64,000 nucleotides of DNA from Paroedura picta (Eukaryota > Chordata > Lepidosauria > Squamata > Gekkonidae): positions 4,179,501 to 4,243,500 of the forward strand of contig NC_135371.1 of assembly GCF_049243985.1 (NCBI RefSeq), read 5' to 3'. This document shows positions 43,790-54,699 of this stretch, one piece after another. Below the pieces are notes generated by a model, which was not told the origin of the DNA, did not search any database, and saw only the letters and a list, made by a program, of their open reading frames with translations. The position numbers and the translations under genes were made by a program. Numbering within the stretch: the first letter of the stretch is position 1; the number at the start of each line of letters is the position of its first letter.

Positions 43790-43970
43790 CTTTTTTCCCG
43801 CCCCTCCAGCGCGGAGGGGGTTAAAGGGGCGGGGCCGAAGGGGAGGTGGGCGGGGCCCGGCGGGGGGAGGGCGGTTTCTGCAGTTGAGTGGCGGGAGAAG
43901 ACCCGGGAGGCAGCCGGGGAAGGACAGACAGAAAGAGTTTGCCGCCGCATCAGGGCAGGTTTCCGGGCAA
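43790..43970 (+). promoter_or_regulatory. GC-rich promoter and noncoding first exon of gene 5
   Basis: CAGCGCGGAGGGGGTTAAAG and GGGCGGGGCC (an Sp1-type GC box) are followed by a segment ending at the donor TTCCGGGCAA|GTAAGTTGG at 43970. It is more diverged from the other promoter copies but keeps the GGGTTAAAG and exon-end pattern. Confidence 0.5.
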
Positions 43971-44185
43971 GTAAGTTGGGCGGGAGGCTTTGCCCTCTTG
44001 GCAAAGGGGCGCAGTCTGGCAAGGGAGGGGTGCTGCGGCCAGGCGGTTGGCTTTCCGTCTTTTACACGGCTTTAAAGAGACCCTTCATCTTTGCCTTTTC
44101 CCCCCCATTGGGCTGCCAGGCTCGGTGGGGCGTTGGGAGGCAGGAAGGCGGGATCTGGTCTCTGCAGGGAGATAAAAATGACTTC

Positions 44186-44470
44186 AAGAGCCTCTTGTGG
44201 CGCAGAGTGGTAAGGCAGCAGACATGCAGTATGAAAGCTCTGCCCATGAGGCTGGGAGTTCGATCCCAGCAGGTGGCTCAAGGTTGACTCAGCCTTCCAT
44301 CCTTCCGAGGTCGGTAAAATGAGTACCCAGCTTGCTGGGGGGTAAACGGTCATGACTGGGGAAGGCCCTGGCAAACCACCCTGTATTGAGTCTGCCATGA
44401 AAACGCTGGAGGGCGTCCCCCCAAGGGTCAGAGATGACCTGGTGCTTGCACAGGGGATACCTTTACCTTT
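44186..44470 (+). mobile_element. Sauria SINE
   Basis: Full-length plus-strand copy flanked on both sides by AAAAATGACTTC, a 12-base duplication. Confidence 0.92.
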
Positions 44471-44579
44471 TAAAAATGACTTCTAAGCTGCGGGGGCCAC
44501 CGGGAGGCCAAGCAGGGCGATTGTGGAGGAAGAATTGTACATTTTGATTGGCTGCCCCACAAGCCGTATGTTTTGGCCA

Positions 44580-45005
44580 GAGAGCCAGCTTGGCCTAGTG
44601 GTTGGGAGCAGGGGTCGTCAACCTGTGGTCCTCCAGATGCCCATGGACTACAATTCCCACGAGCCCCTGCCAGCGTTTGCTGGCAGGGGCTCGTGGGAAT
44701 TGTAGTCCATGGACATCTGGAGGACCACAGGTTGACGACCCCTGGTTGGGAGCACCAACTTCTAATCTGGCGAGCCGGGTTTGATTCCCTGCTCCTGCCC
44801 CACATGCAGCCAGCTGGGCAACCTTAGGCTCGCCACAGCACTAATGAAGCTGTTCTCGCAGAGCAGTTCTGTCAGGGCTCTCTCCGCCTCACCCACCTCA
44901 CAGGGTGACTGTTGTGGGGAGAGGAAAGGGAAGGCGATTGTAAGCCTCTTTGAGACTCCTTTGGGTTGAGAAAAGTGGCATATAAGAACCAACTCTTCTT
45001 CCACT
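44580..45005 (+). mobile_element. tRNA-derived SINE interrupted by a MITE
   Basis: GAGAGCCAGCTTGGCCTAGTG continues after the MITE with GAGCACCAACTTCTAATCTG and the usual body and CTT tail. Confidence 0.85.
44609..44744. mobile_element. hAT fold-back MITE 3, inside a SINE
   Basis: Palindrome CAGGGGTCGTC to GACGACCCCTG with a perfect 8-bp duplication GTTGGGAG on both sides. Confidence 0.95.
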
Positions 45006-45049
45006 CGTTCCCCCATTTCCTTGGAATCCACTGCCCCCCCCCCAATTTT

Positions 45050-45735
45050 TGGTCATCTGAACAGCCCCCCCACCACCACCTGGAGAAACTGAATGACCTT
45101 CTGCCCAGTTTCTGTGCAGAAAAGAAGTGAAAGCTGCATATGCACAGGGCCTTTAATGATGTTTATCTCCGTCAAATCTGGAGCCAAATCACACCATGGC
45201 CTGAAGTCTAAAAAACTTGGATCCAGTTCTTTGTGGAACGACACAAACTCCAAAACATGGATCCAAGGCAAAGATGCTCCTCGTGAATTCACATGAGTTT
45301 ATCACTGAAACAATATGAACCGCTGGCATTTTGTATGTCATGGCTTCCTCTGTAGGCAGCAGCACAAAAAACTGCAGATCCGACCCAGTCTTCATGATTT
45401 TCACATCCGTTCACCATCCAAGCATGTTTCCCCATAACCTCCCCCAGTGGCTCCATAAGGATATTAATCTGCATAGGTGACCCTGCGGCACCGCACAGGT
45501 CATGGGCCATGGGGCAGGGCACGAACCCCTCAGTACTTTCTTCTGAGACCTTTGGTGTACTTCACTTGCTTCAAGCAATTATCTCATCCTCAGTCTTCCC
45601 TGCCAGGTATTTCTGCCTTGAGAATATTCACCAGGGTGGAAAGAAAACTCAGCCCTGATTCTTGCCCCTGGGGTTTAAACTGTTTAGGTTGAAGCAGAGA
45701 CGAGGAGTCTGGCAGGGGAGCAGGATCCATCTACT
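45050..45735 (+). other. Gene 5 intron with the SCAN exon deleted
   Basis: 45100-45560 follows the pre-SCAN intron seen at 59200-59650, up to TTCTGAGACCTTTGGT. The text then continues with TTCAAGCAATTATCTCATCC, which in unit 6 (56282) lies just after the SCAN exon. About 500-600 bases holding the exon are gone, with little else disturbed. Confidence 0.7.
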
Positions 45736-45739
45736 TAAC

Positions 45740-45960
45740 ATTTTCCTCCCTCCCTCCCTCCCTCCCTCCCTCCCTCCCTCCCTCCCTCCCTCCCCTTAGC
45801 CCTGAGTCCTATCCTTCCTTCCTTCCTTCCTTCCTTCCTTCCTTCCTTCCTTCCTTCCTTCCTTCCTTCCTTCCTTCCTTCCTTCCTTCCTTCCTTCCTT
45901 CCTTCCTTCCTTCCCTTCCCTTCCCTTCCTTTCCCTTCCCTTCCCTTCCCTTCCCTTCCC
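45740..45960. repeat. CCCT and CCTT tetranucleotide microsatellite
   Basis: About 11 CCCT units, then roughly 25 CCTT units and short CCCTT units, directly before the acceptor region of exon 45990. It is a long polypyrimidine tract that could influence splicing. Confidence 0.95.
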
Positions 45961-45989
45961 TTTAACTGTCTCCTTTGCTGCTGTTTCAG

Positions 45990-46104
45990 ATGTGGGGGCC
46001 ATCCATGAAGGAGGAAGAGAAGTTCTCTGAGGCAGGAGGACCTCCACTGGAGGACTGGCCAAGAGCACAGGCCCCAGAGTGTGCCCAAGAGGCCTTCTCC
46101 CGTG
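45990..46104 (+). CDS. Gene 5, acidic exon (115 bp)
   Basis: TTTCAG acceptor and CGTG|GTAAGG donor, phase 0 in and 1 out. Encodes MWGPSMKEEEKFSEAGG and a linker ending EAFSRG. The leading ATG is the likely start because the SCAN exon is missing. Confidence 0.82.
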
Positions 46105-46855
46105 GTAAGGGGGCCTTGTGCCCAGATGGGATTGGGACACCCAGTTAAGTTGACACATAGCGAGTTCTAGTCAGGAAAAAAAGAACCAGCTGCAGGAGTG
46201 GATTTCTGGCACTTGTTGCTAGTGGTTGTCCTGGCAATTACTCCGTTTAGAGAAGGATTGGACAGATTCAGGGAGGGAAGCTCCGTTCTTATTCACATCC
46301 TTTATAATGTTCTTTAAAATTTATATGACACTTTCCTTCCCTTTGAAGGACTCGCGTAAGCTCAAAAAAAGAAAAAGCAGGCAGACCTGGACTCAGCTAC
46401 TAGCCACAGTGACAAACAGAACCTCCACACTCTAGGGCAGTGTACCCATGAAAACTATACTGTTGTGGTGTCACTTCCACACACAAGCCCTTTGCTCCCA
46501 GCAACCCAGACACAAGGGGGTGGGGGCAGCTGGCAGGGGGAAGGCGTGGGTGGGCCTCAGATCTGTCCCAGCCGGGATGCTGTCCTGTGTCTGAGCTCAC
46601 AAAGCACGTTTCGGGTCCTGCAGGAGACAGAAATGTGTTTGGCAGCGTTTATAACCCCTGGAGGCTGATGGAGCCCTGCTGCTTCTCTTCCACCTCTCCC
46701 ACCATTTAGTAAAAACCATGATACATTTTGTTGCGGGTACCCAGGGCAGAGTTTCCCACCCAGGGAACGAGGATGCAAGGAACTGTCTGCAGACAAGCAA
46801 GCAAAATAGGAAGTCGAGATGAATACACTTACTTCCAATTTTCTCTCCCTTACAG

Positions 46856-46923
46856 GCAGTGCAGAGATGCTGTCCAGCTGTCATTGCAGACGTGTGGAAA
46901 TGGCTGCTGCCCTTCCAGTCCAG
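46856..46923 (+). CDS. Gene 5, 68-bp exon before KRAB-A
   Basis: CTTACAG acceptor and CCAG|GTAGG donor. One codon shorter than its 71-bp paralogues but in phase. Encodes SAEMLSSCHCRRVEMAAAL and PVQ. Confidence 0.82.
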
Positions 46924-46934
46924 GTAGGAGAGAG

Positions 46935-47290
46935 GAGTCCCCACCTTTTTTTCACCAGGGACCGGTCCACGCTTGACAATTTTACTGTGGCCTGGGGGGT
47001 GGGGGTAGTCTTTTGCCGAGGGTTGTCGCCGCTGCTGCCTGAGCCCCTGCTCCACTTGCTTCCCCCTCCCGCTGCCCCTGATTTCCCGCTGCCCAATGGG
47101 GGCGCTGCCCGCAGCAGCTGCACAGTGCCATGCCGAGCGGTGGCGGCCGCTGGAGAACACCAAAGGTGAGCTGGCGGCAGAGTGGCAGGGCAGCCCCCGA
47201 GGCAGCAGCCAGGGAGGAGGACGGGAAGGAACGACTGATCTACGGACCGGGGCCGGTCCCCGGACTGGGGGTTGGGGACAGCTGGAGTAG
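46935..47290. mobile_element. Possible hAT-type element in a gene 5 intron
   Basis: Starts near TCCCCACC and ends near GGTTGGGGA, with inner GGACCGGTCC-type text at both ends. Paralogous introns are continuous here (GAGAGAGGAGCAGGGGACAG). The target duplication is not clear. Confidence 0.4.
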
Positions 47291-47490
47291 GGGACAGCCT
47301 TGGACCCCCGTCTTTCTGAGGGAGGCTTTTTATCCCTGCACTTGACACAAGGAAACCAGTGTGAAAGAGGCTGTGAGGCCCTTTCCCCATACCAAGATCA
47401 ACATCCTGCACCCTCCCCAAATGCCCCTTTCCAGGGTGGCATCTGTGCCTGGCCTGATCTCTGACAAGGGAATCTGCCTTTTTCTTTCAG

Positions 47491-47617
47491 TCTCCAGTTT
47501 CCTTTGCGGAGGTGGCCGTGGATTTCACGGAGGCGGAGTGGGCCCTGCTGGATGCAGGCCAGAGAGCTCTCTACTTGGAAGTCATGCTGGAGAACTACGG
47601 GAGCGTGGCCTTCCTGG
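47491..47617 (+). CDS. Gene 5, KRAB A-box exon
   Basis: 127 bp, CTTTCAG acceptor, donor G|GTCAGT. Encodes [36 protein letters not shown] and SVAFLG. The MLE triplet is kept; LDP reads LDA and REV reads LEV. Confidence 0.92.
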
Positions 47618-47959
47618 GTCAGTATCCCTTTGCTCCCTTTTCGTTTCATATGTGAATCAAACTATTACACAGCCAAATGTCGTTCTGAGGTCCTCCCAGG
47701 TATACTCAGCCCAGCTGGGACCCTCTCAAAGTTGATATGGCGGCGAAAACAGAGTTCAGGTGTAATTCAAGCTTATATTGGGGACGTCATCCAGCATGAC
47801 CGGTTGAGGCGACCCAGGACTCCTGTCTGGCCCAGAGGTAATCGAAGCCAGTGTGGGACCACCGTCCAAGGCAGGGAGGGTGTTATGGCCTGAGGCCAAG
47901 GCAGGGTTGAGAGGGCCTCAGAAAGCTAGATCCTAATTTCTCAGTTGCCAGCCCTCCCC

Positions 47960-48665
47960 CTGGATACACCCCTCCCCCTGGACAGGACTACCATCATGGA
48001 TATCAGACTCTTCAAAACCTCTAGGGTCCTCACAGAAACATCTTCGAGGGCCCACATTCAGCCAGTACTGAAGAAGCTGCACTGGTTACTGGTTCTGTTC
48101 CGGATCGAGTTCAGGGTTTCGGTATTGACCTTAAAGACTTCAAGCGGTCCGGGCCCTACATATCTGAGGGACTCCTTATCCTCCTCTGCTCCCCGCAAGG
48201 TGCTTCACTCTGCAGGTGATAATAAACTGGTGACCCACGGCCCTGATGAAGTACAGCTGGCCTCAACCAGGGCCTTTTTGGACCTGGCCCCTACCTGGTG
48301 GACTGAGCTCCCGATTAAGCTGAGGGACTTGATGGAGCTGCCACAATTCCACAGGGCCTGCAAGACAAGAGCTCTTCCACCAAGCAACTGGTCGGGCTAA
48401 GGCTTGGGACATCTCTGGGTGTCCACCTTCCCCCCCTTCTCTAGATGACTTCCACCTTTCTCCATCTTCTTATCTGTAACACAGAGTCTAGCGTCCATCC
48501 TGGGACATCTGTTAGGCAGTGACCACAATCTTGTTCAATTGTAGGTCTTAAACTGGGGTTTTAATGTTGGACTATTATAATAGTTTTTAGCCTGATCGTA
48601 AGCTGCCGCAAGCTGGCCAGGCTACGACTGGTGGCCAATAAATCTCATTGTAAAGAAATAAATAA
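47960..48665 (+). mobile_element. L2 LINE 3' end
   Basis: Encodes KKLHWLLVLFRIEFRVSVL, DEVQLASTRAF, LAPTWWTELP and FHRACKTRAL, the C-terminal end of L2 reverse transcriptase, followed by an A-rich 3' end at about 48640-48665. Confidence 0.82.
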
Positions 48666-48799
48666 TATAAATATTTTCCCCTTATGCCAGCTGGGACTGT
48701 AGGCCTTGTTCCTGACCATGTTTGCATCCGTCTGGAATTATTTTTCCTCTTCCTTGAATTTCTTTCCTTCCTAATCCAAGAATAATATCTCTCCTGAAG

Positions 48800-48926
48800 A
48801 AGCCAGTAATGGGAGAGCCATAGCCGTGGAGCCAAACAGAGGCCTTGTGTGCACAGGAGAGCTGGGAAATTTCTCAAGAGGATCTTCAGAGAGCATTTCC
48901 TTCCCAAGTGACCCAATGAAGGGTGG
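48800..48926 (+). CDS. Gene 5, 127-bp linker exon after KRAB-A
   Basis: The acceptor is CTGAAG|AAGCC, weaker than CAG. Phase 1 in, 2 out. Encodes EASNGRAIAVEPNRGL and a Ser-rich stretch with SISFPSDP, ending before the donor GGTGG|GTATCC. No known domain. Confidence 0.75.
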
Positions 48927-49409
48927 GTATCCTTCATAGTTCTGTCCAGGGAATGGGTAAAGGAGAACTGTGAGAGATTTCTGCTTCACTTCCCAGCAAC
49001 TCTTAGTTTGGTAGAATTGAGAAGCCTGCTGGGTGAGATGGGAGGGGAGGCCTTCTGAGGCCTGAAATCTGTGAGGCTCAGAAACTCCGTCTGGGGCTGA
49101 GCTCTCCTGTGGCTCTTTGAATCCCTTTAGGGGCTGAGATATCCTTAAATGCTGGATATTCCAGCAAAAGGAGGGAGGTTTCCTTAAGAATAGACCTGCT
49201 GGACGAAGTCAAAAGCTTGGCCTAGGCTCCTCCCCCCCCCCTCCCCTGAGTATTTGCTCTGGTCACTACTGGAAGGAAACTCTCTGTGCAGCTGAAGGAC
49301 TAGAAAACATTATGCCTTCTTTTACGTCATAGACCATAGCAAGCAATCAAAAGGCCTGCAAGGTCATTCAAACATGAAGGGTGGGGAATTATTCCTTTCC
49401 ACTTTTTCC

Positions 49410-49478
49410 ATGGGGTAGTCAACCTGTGGTCCTCCAGATGTTCATGGACTGCAATTCCCATGAGCCCCTGCCAGCGTT
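49410..49478. mobile_element. Half of a hAT fold-back MITE
   Basis: GGGGTAGTCAACCTGTGG to GCCCCTGCCAGCG, one arm only. Confidence 0.7.
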
Positions 49479-49559
49479 TGGAAATGCAAATGCAAAGGAA
49501 ATGCGCACCCCTGGATGAGGAGTGCCTGGTTGGTGGCTTGGTTCTGATTGGATGCTTTA

Positions 49560-49642
49560 GGATGCTTAGGGCTGATCCAGTGTTGAGCAGGGGGTTGGAC
49601 TAGATGGCCTGTATGGCCCCTTCCAACTCTATGATTCTATGG
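49560..49642 (+). mobile_element. CR1 LINE 3' terminus
   Basis: TTGGACTAGATGGCCTGTAT then ATGATTCTATGG, a very short 5'-truncated copy just before the acceptor of the next exon. Confidence 0.85.
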
Positions 49643-49664
49643 ATCTCTTTCTTTATTCCATGAG

Positions 49665-49870
49665 GAACGCAGAGGAGACAGCTGAGGAAGTTAATGGTTT
49701 CACATCAGTGGAAGTCAAGATCGAAGATGCCGAAGGAAACTTTGGGGATGGAAAAGAACCACAGAGTCAGGAGAAAAGCCACAGAGAGAATGCGGAGGAT
49801 AAACCCAGGCCTCACCAAGGAGGTGGCTTCCAAGAATTCCAACTGCAAGAAGAAAGGCCATCTGAAAAAG
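49665..49870 (+). CDS. Gene 5, 206-bp charged linker exon
   Basis: Acceptor ATGAG and donor AAAAG|GTAAGG; phase 2 in, 1 out. Encodes NAEETAEEVNGFTSVEVKI and a Glu/Gln/His-rich linker ending QEERPSEK. It fits both neighbours in frame. The acceptor lies only 23 bases past a CR1 end, so part of its polypyrimidine tract is close to transposon DNA. Confidence 0.8.
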
Positions 49871-50183
49871 GTAAGGAACGAAGGATTCCATACTAAACAG
49901 AGAATGCAATCCAGAGCAAAAAGAATACAAAAGAGTAGCCTTTGGAAAGAACTTCAGTGGGAGCACAAATGCAATTCTCATGGAACAAATTCCCTCAGGT
50001 GATAAGCCATGTAAGCACTTGGAAGGTGGAAAGAGATTCAGCTGGAAAACATCAAGTAAAGCTCCTTTACTTGAGGAGCCGCGTACATGGTCAGAGTGCA
50101 AACTCATCTTCTCTAATGCAGCTGAATTTAGTGTGCTATTCAAGTGTCCACGACTGTACACTTCAATGTACAGAAAAATGTTA

Positions 50184-50326
50184 TAGAATCATAGAAGAAT
50201 AGAGTTGGAAGGTACCTCCTGGGTCATCTAATCCAACCCCCTGCACTATGCAGGACACTCACAACCCTATCGCTCATCCACTGTAACCCGCCACCCCGTT
50301 GAACCTTCACAGAATCAGACTGTGAG
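50184..50326 (-). mobile_element. CR1 LINE 3' terminus
   Basis: ATAGAATCATAGAAGAATAG and GTCATCTAATCCAACCCCCT mark the 3' end in reverse. Confidence 0.85.
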
Positions 50327-50389
50327 TGGGAATTTAGATACAGATCAGAACTTCTGTGGGAGATAACAGGAGGTCTGTTTTTATTCCAG

Positions 50390-52113
50390 CAGGGGATCAT
50401 CAGGGGAATGAGAAGGAAGAGGGGCACCATCGTCTTTTGCCAAATGATGTCAAGAATGAAGACTTGAGTGGAAATGTCAGGAATGAAGGAGGAGCCAACG
50501 GGCAGAAAAGGAGCCAGGTGTTCAAGAACAGTTATCCCAGTCCTTGTCCTTGTCCTTGTCATAAAAGGGATTTCTGTAAAGTAATTCACAAGATGGAGGA
50601 AACATACAAGTGCGTGGAGTGTGGAGTGAATTTTTCAGATGAATCCCAGTATCAAATGCATCTGAGAATTCACCCTGGAAAGAAGATCCATCAATGCTTG
50701 CAGTGTGGAAAGAGCTTCAGACTCATTTCGCACTTCCTTGAGCACCAAAGAATCCATGAAAGTGGGAAACCTTATGAATACTCAGTATGTCGAGAGAAAT
50801 TCATTGGAAGTTCTGCTCTTAAAGGGCATCAAAGAATCCACACAGGGGAGAACCCTTTTGAATGCTCAGTGTGTGGAAAGAAATTTAGACGGCGTGACAA
50901 TTTTAATACGCATCAAAGAATCCACACAGGGGAGAGACCTTTTGAATGCTCAGAGTGTGGAAAGAAATTTATTCACAATTCTGCTCTTAAGGGGCATCAA
51001 AGAATCCACACAGGGGAGAAACCTTTTGAATGCTCAGAGTGTGGAAAGAAATTTATTCGCAATTCTGCTCTTAAGAGGCATCAAAGAATCCACACAGGGG
51101 AGGAACCTTTTGAATGCTCAGAGTGTGGAAAGAAATTTATTCGCAATTCTGCTCTTAAGGGGCATCAAAGAATCCACACAGGGGAGGAACCTTTTGAATG
51201 CTCAGAGTGTGGAAAGAAATTTATTCGCAATTCTGCTCTTAAGGGACATCAAAGAATCCACACAGGGGAGGAACCTTTTCAATGCTCAGAGTGTGGAAAG
51301 AAATTCATTCGCAATTCTGCTCTTAAGGGGCATCAAAGAATCCACAGAGGTGAGAAACATTTTGAGTGCTCAGAATGTGGAAGAATATTTACTTGCAATT
51401 CTGCTCTTAAGTGGCATCAAAATACCCACAGAGGTGAGAAACCCTTTGAATGCTCAGAATGCGGAAAGAAATTGAGTCGTAGTTTTGATCTTAAGGTGCA
51501 TCAAAGAATCCACAATGGGGAGAAACCTTTTGAATGCTTGGAGTGTGGAAAAAAATTCAGGCACAGCAGTAATTTCCATGCGCATAAAAGAATCCACACA
51601 GGGATGAAACCTTATGAATGTTCAGAGTGTGGAAAGAAATTCATTCAGATTGGTCACCTTCAGATGCATAAAAAAATTCACACAGGTGAAAAGCCCTTTG
51701 AATGCTCAGAGTGTGGGAAGAAATTCAGTTTGAGGGGCAGTCTTCAACAACATCTGAAAATCCACACAGGGGAGAAACCTTTTGAATGCTCAGAGTGTGG
51801 AAAGAAATTTAGACGGCGTGACAATTTTTATACTCATCAAAGAATCCACACAGGGGAGAAACCTTTTGAATGCTCAGAGTGTGACAAGAAATTCAGTCAC
51901 AAAAGTAATCTTCTTAAGCATCACAGAATACACACAGGGGAGAAGCCTTTTGAATGCTCAGAGTGTGGAAAGAAATTCAGTCAGAGTGGCAGTCTTCAAA
52001 TGCATCACAGAACCCATACAGGGGAGAAACCTTTTGAATGCTCAGATTGTGGCAAGAAATTCAGCCAGAGTAGCAGTCTTCAAATGCATCACAGAACCCA
52101 CACAGCGGAGTAG
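50390..52113 (+). CDS. Gene 5, C2H2 zinc-finger exon (18 fingers)
   Basis: TTATTCCAG acceptor, phase 1. [20 protein letters not shown] and a basic linker lead to 18 fingers; the third lacks its first Cys (EYSVC). Fingers 5-9 are almost identical ([11 protein letters not shown], 84-bp units), a recent expansion. Fingers 4 and 15 share RRRDNF with gene 1. The array ends HHRTHTAE and a TAG where family members have AAG, with one more finger module beyond. All exons together sum to 2367 bases, a 788-residue protein: acidic linker, KRAB-A, two charged linkers, 18 fingers. Splice sites and frame are intact throughout, so it is a good candidate for a working gene. Expected nuclear repressor with a long DNA footprint. 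Confidence 0.95.
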
Positions 52114-52276
52114 CCTTTTGAATGCTCACAGTGTGGAAAGTCCTTCAACTGGAGTAGCAATCTTCACTGGCATCAAAGAATCTACACCTTTTGCATGCTC
52201 AGAGTGTGGGAAGGGCTTTATTCACAGATTCCACCTTCAACAACTTCAACTGATTGTTATGGGAAAACCCAGATGA
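52114..52276 (+). pseudogene. Finger remnants beyond the gene 5 stop
   Basis: One complete finger (CGKSFNWSSNLHWH) continues in the same frame after the stop; a further degraded module with CSECGKGFIHRFHLQ lies in another frame. It is the former C-terminus. Confidence 0.8.
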
Positions 52277-52929
52277 TGTGTCAAGAATGTCCTATAGGAC
52301 GCTTATGAGATTCTATGAAATGCTGTGAAGAGGAATCTCTATGCAGCCTCCCTTGCATCTGTGAGCTCACACCTGGCTCAGGTGTTTAGGATAATTTGAT
52401 CCCTTATTGTCCTCAAAGAAGGGTGCTCAGTTGGCTAAAAGCTTTGCAACCTTTGCACGCCATTTCCCAGACAAAAACTTGTCCTTCATCGTAACCTTCC
52501 TCCTTAATACAGTAAGGGAACTGAAGGTCCCTTTGTCGCCTCCAGGGGATGGTTCTGAAACCTTCCCAAGATGAGGATAGGTTCTTAGCCTCAATGAGGC
52601 TGACCACTTGTCCTCTTGACATCTGTCCCTCATGGCCCCTTAAATCTGGTGATGAGAGGATTGGGAGGCAATTACACCACTGCCAAATCTAGTATGGAAT
52701 ACTGCAGGCTACAATTCTTTCCCCGATTCTTTCATCCTCTGATCCAGCTTCTCCGAAGGGTCCGGCTTGGGAGTCACTAATATACAGCTGACAACTAGCT
52801 TTATGAGCGGCTGGGTGAACATTCCACCCAACCCCTTGGACAGGGCCTTGGAGCTGGTTTGGACCCCCCCCCTATTTTTATCTTTTAACAATTAAGACCC
52901 CCCCAGGTCATCTTGCATAGGGTCATCAG
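52277..52929. other. 3' flank of gene 5
   Basis: No recognised gene or repeat; a C-run at about 52866. Confidence 0.3.
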
Positions 52930-53990
52930 TTGGGTCCATTGGCTCCAACAGCGGGACTGGATGCAGTTGGGTTATAGATTTTAATTAAGCCGCCATCTGT
53001 TATTGTATTTGTTGTTGTGTGGGGTTTTATGGGGATTTTATAGTGTAAATTTTAAAGCTTATTCTGTGAACTGCCACAAGACGACCTGTCACGAGTGGCA
53101 GTATATAAGGAGAAAAATATAAATAAAATAAATGGAGTGGCTCTAACCAAGCCACCTGAAGCTTAATCTCCTGAGACCAGAAGTCCTGTGGCTGGGAAGG
53201 AAAGGACCAGAGGTGGAGGTACGACTCCCCTGTCTTGACAGAGTACAGCTGCAAGCTGCACAGAATCTTGGGATGGCCTTCAGTGCCTGTCTCAAAATGT
53301 GACTGCCCAAGTCCTGCCAAGGACTCTGTGGAGAGCCCACATTCCACCTCTTCTCCAGCAGCTGCGCTCGCTGCTGGTTGAGTTCCAAATCAGGTTCACG
53401 GTGTTGATTTTAAGCTTCAAGGCCTTCCGCAGTCTGGGACTATCTTAGGTACTATCTCTCAGAATTCATCCTCTGGAGAGCTTTTTGCGGCTGGCCTTGA
53501 CCAGAATTAGGGCTTTTCTGAGCTTGACTCCAGCATGAATTGCCAACAGAGATCCAGGCCCTAATGGAACTGCCAGCGTTCCACAGGTCCTCTTCCTCCA
53601 GGCTGAGGGTTGGGGCCAAAGCTAGCGCTCTGTGACATCTGAATGGGCCCCCTGTCCTCTCCACCCCCACCATCTCATGCCTGGGTGGTCACATGTGATC
53701 TACCTGCGTCCAGGTTTCAGCAATGGAGCACAATTGTTTGCTTAATGATTATGGCTTTAAATGAAAATGGCTCATGTCTGTATGGAATTTTAGACTGTTG
53801 CTGCCAGAGAGCGGCGGCCTAAAAATACCCCCACGGAGAATCCCTAAAGGGACTACACCGGAAAGAGATTGTACTGTTTACATTGAGGTGTTTTAGTTAT
53901 GTTTTTAGAAGTGTTTAATTGCTGTCATTGTTTCACACCACCCTGAGCCATTCTGGGAGTTCAGGATATAATTTAAATAAATAAAATAAA
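52930..53990 (+). mobile_element. L2-type LINE 3' fragments
   Basis: A 3' UTR end with AAATAAAATAAA at about 53120-53140, then a second fragment from about 53340 with LVEFQIRFTVLILSFKAF-type coding and another A-rich end at about 53975-53995. Confidence 0.6.
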
Positions 53991-54415
53991 TACAACGAAC
54001 AGAATTCATCCAGCCTGTTCCAAAACATTATGCTCTCTCTAGCCACTGTTTGGAAAGCCTTCTGCATTCCCAAAAGAAAAACAAGCCAGGAAACACTTCC
54101 CTGGAAGAGGGCAGGAATTCTCCCACGCAGGGCAGACTTTTCAGGGTTGTTATCATCCCTGCCTCCCCCAACACAACGGTCCCTGAGCCCTCCTTGAAAG
54201 CAGAGCAAGAGAAGCGGCAGAGATCCGAGGCTCTTCTCTGTGACCAAGTCCCACTCCAGTCCCAGTTCCTCAGGCCTACCTCGGCTGGGGAAGGGTCTTG
54301 GCATCACTGAAAAGACCTTTGTTTTATTTTTTTTGGGGGGGATATCTGACAGCAGACAGCTTAGGGCCGCCATCCCCCCTTTGTTGTCCATCGCCTCCCT
54401 GAACCAGTCTTTTAA
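53991..54415. other. Intergenic stretch, no gene recognised
   Basis: T-run and G-run at about 54328. No domain-bearing frame. Confidence 0.3.
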
Positions 54416-54690
54416 GGTAAAGGTAAAGGTATCTCCTGTGCAAGCACCGAGTCATGTCTGACCCTTGGGGTGACGCCCTCCAGCGTTTTCATGGCAGACT
54501 CAATATGGGGTGGTTTGCCAGTGCCTTCCCCAGTCATGACCGTTTACCCCCCAGCAGGAAGCTGGGTACTCATCTTACCGACCTCGGAAGGTTGAGTCAA
54601 CCTTGAGCCGGCTGCTGGGATCGAACTCTCAGCCTCATGGGCAGAGCTTTCAGACTGCATGTCTGCTGCCTTACCACTCTGCGCCACAAG
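54416..54690 (-). mobile_element. Sauria SINE
   Basis: Nearly full-length minus-strand copy, flanked by CCAGTCTTTTA and CCAGTCCTTTA. Confidence 0.9.
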
Positions 54691-54699
54691 CCAGTCCTT

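Noticed and set aside
45735-46158. Minus-strand ORFs with repeated KEGR
   Set aside because: Translation of the CCTT microsatellite.
50940-51355. Regular repeats that might suggest a CRISPR-like array
   Set aside because: The 84-bp units are C2H2 finger codons without unique spacers, in a vertebrate gene.
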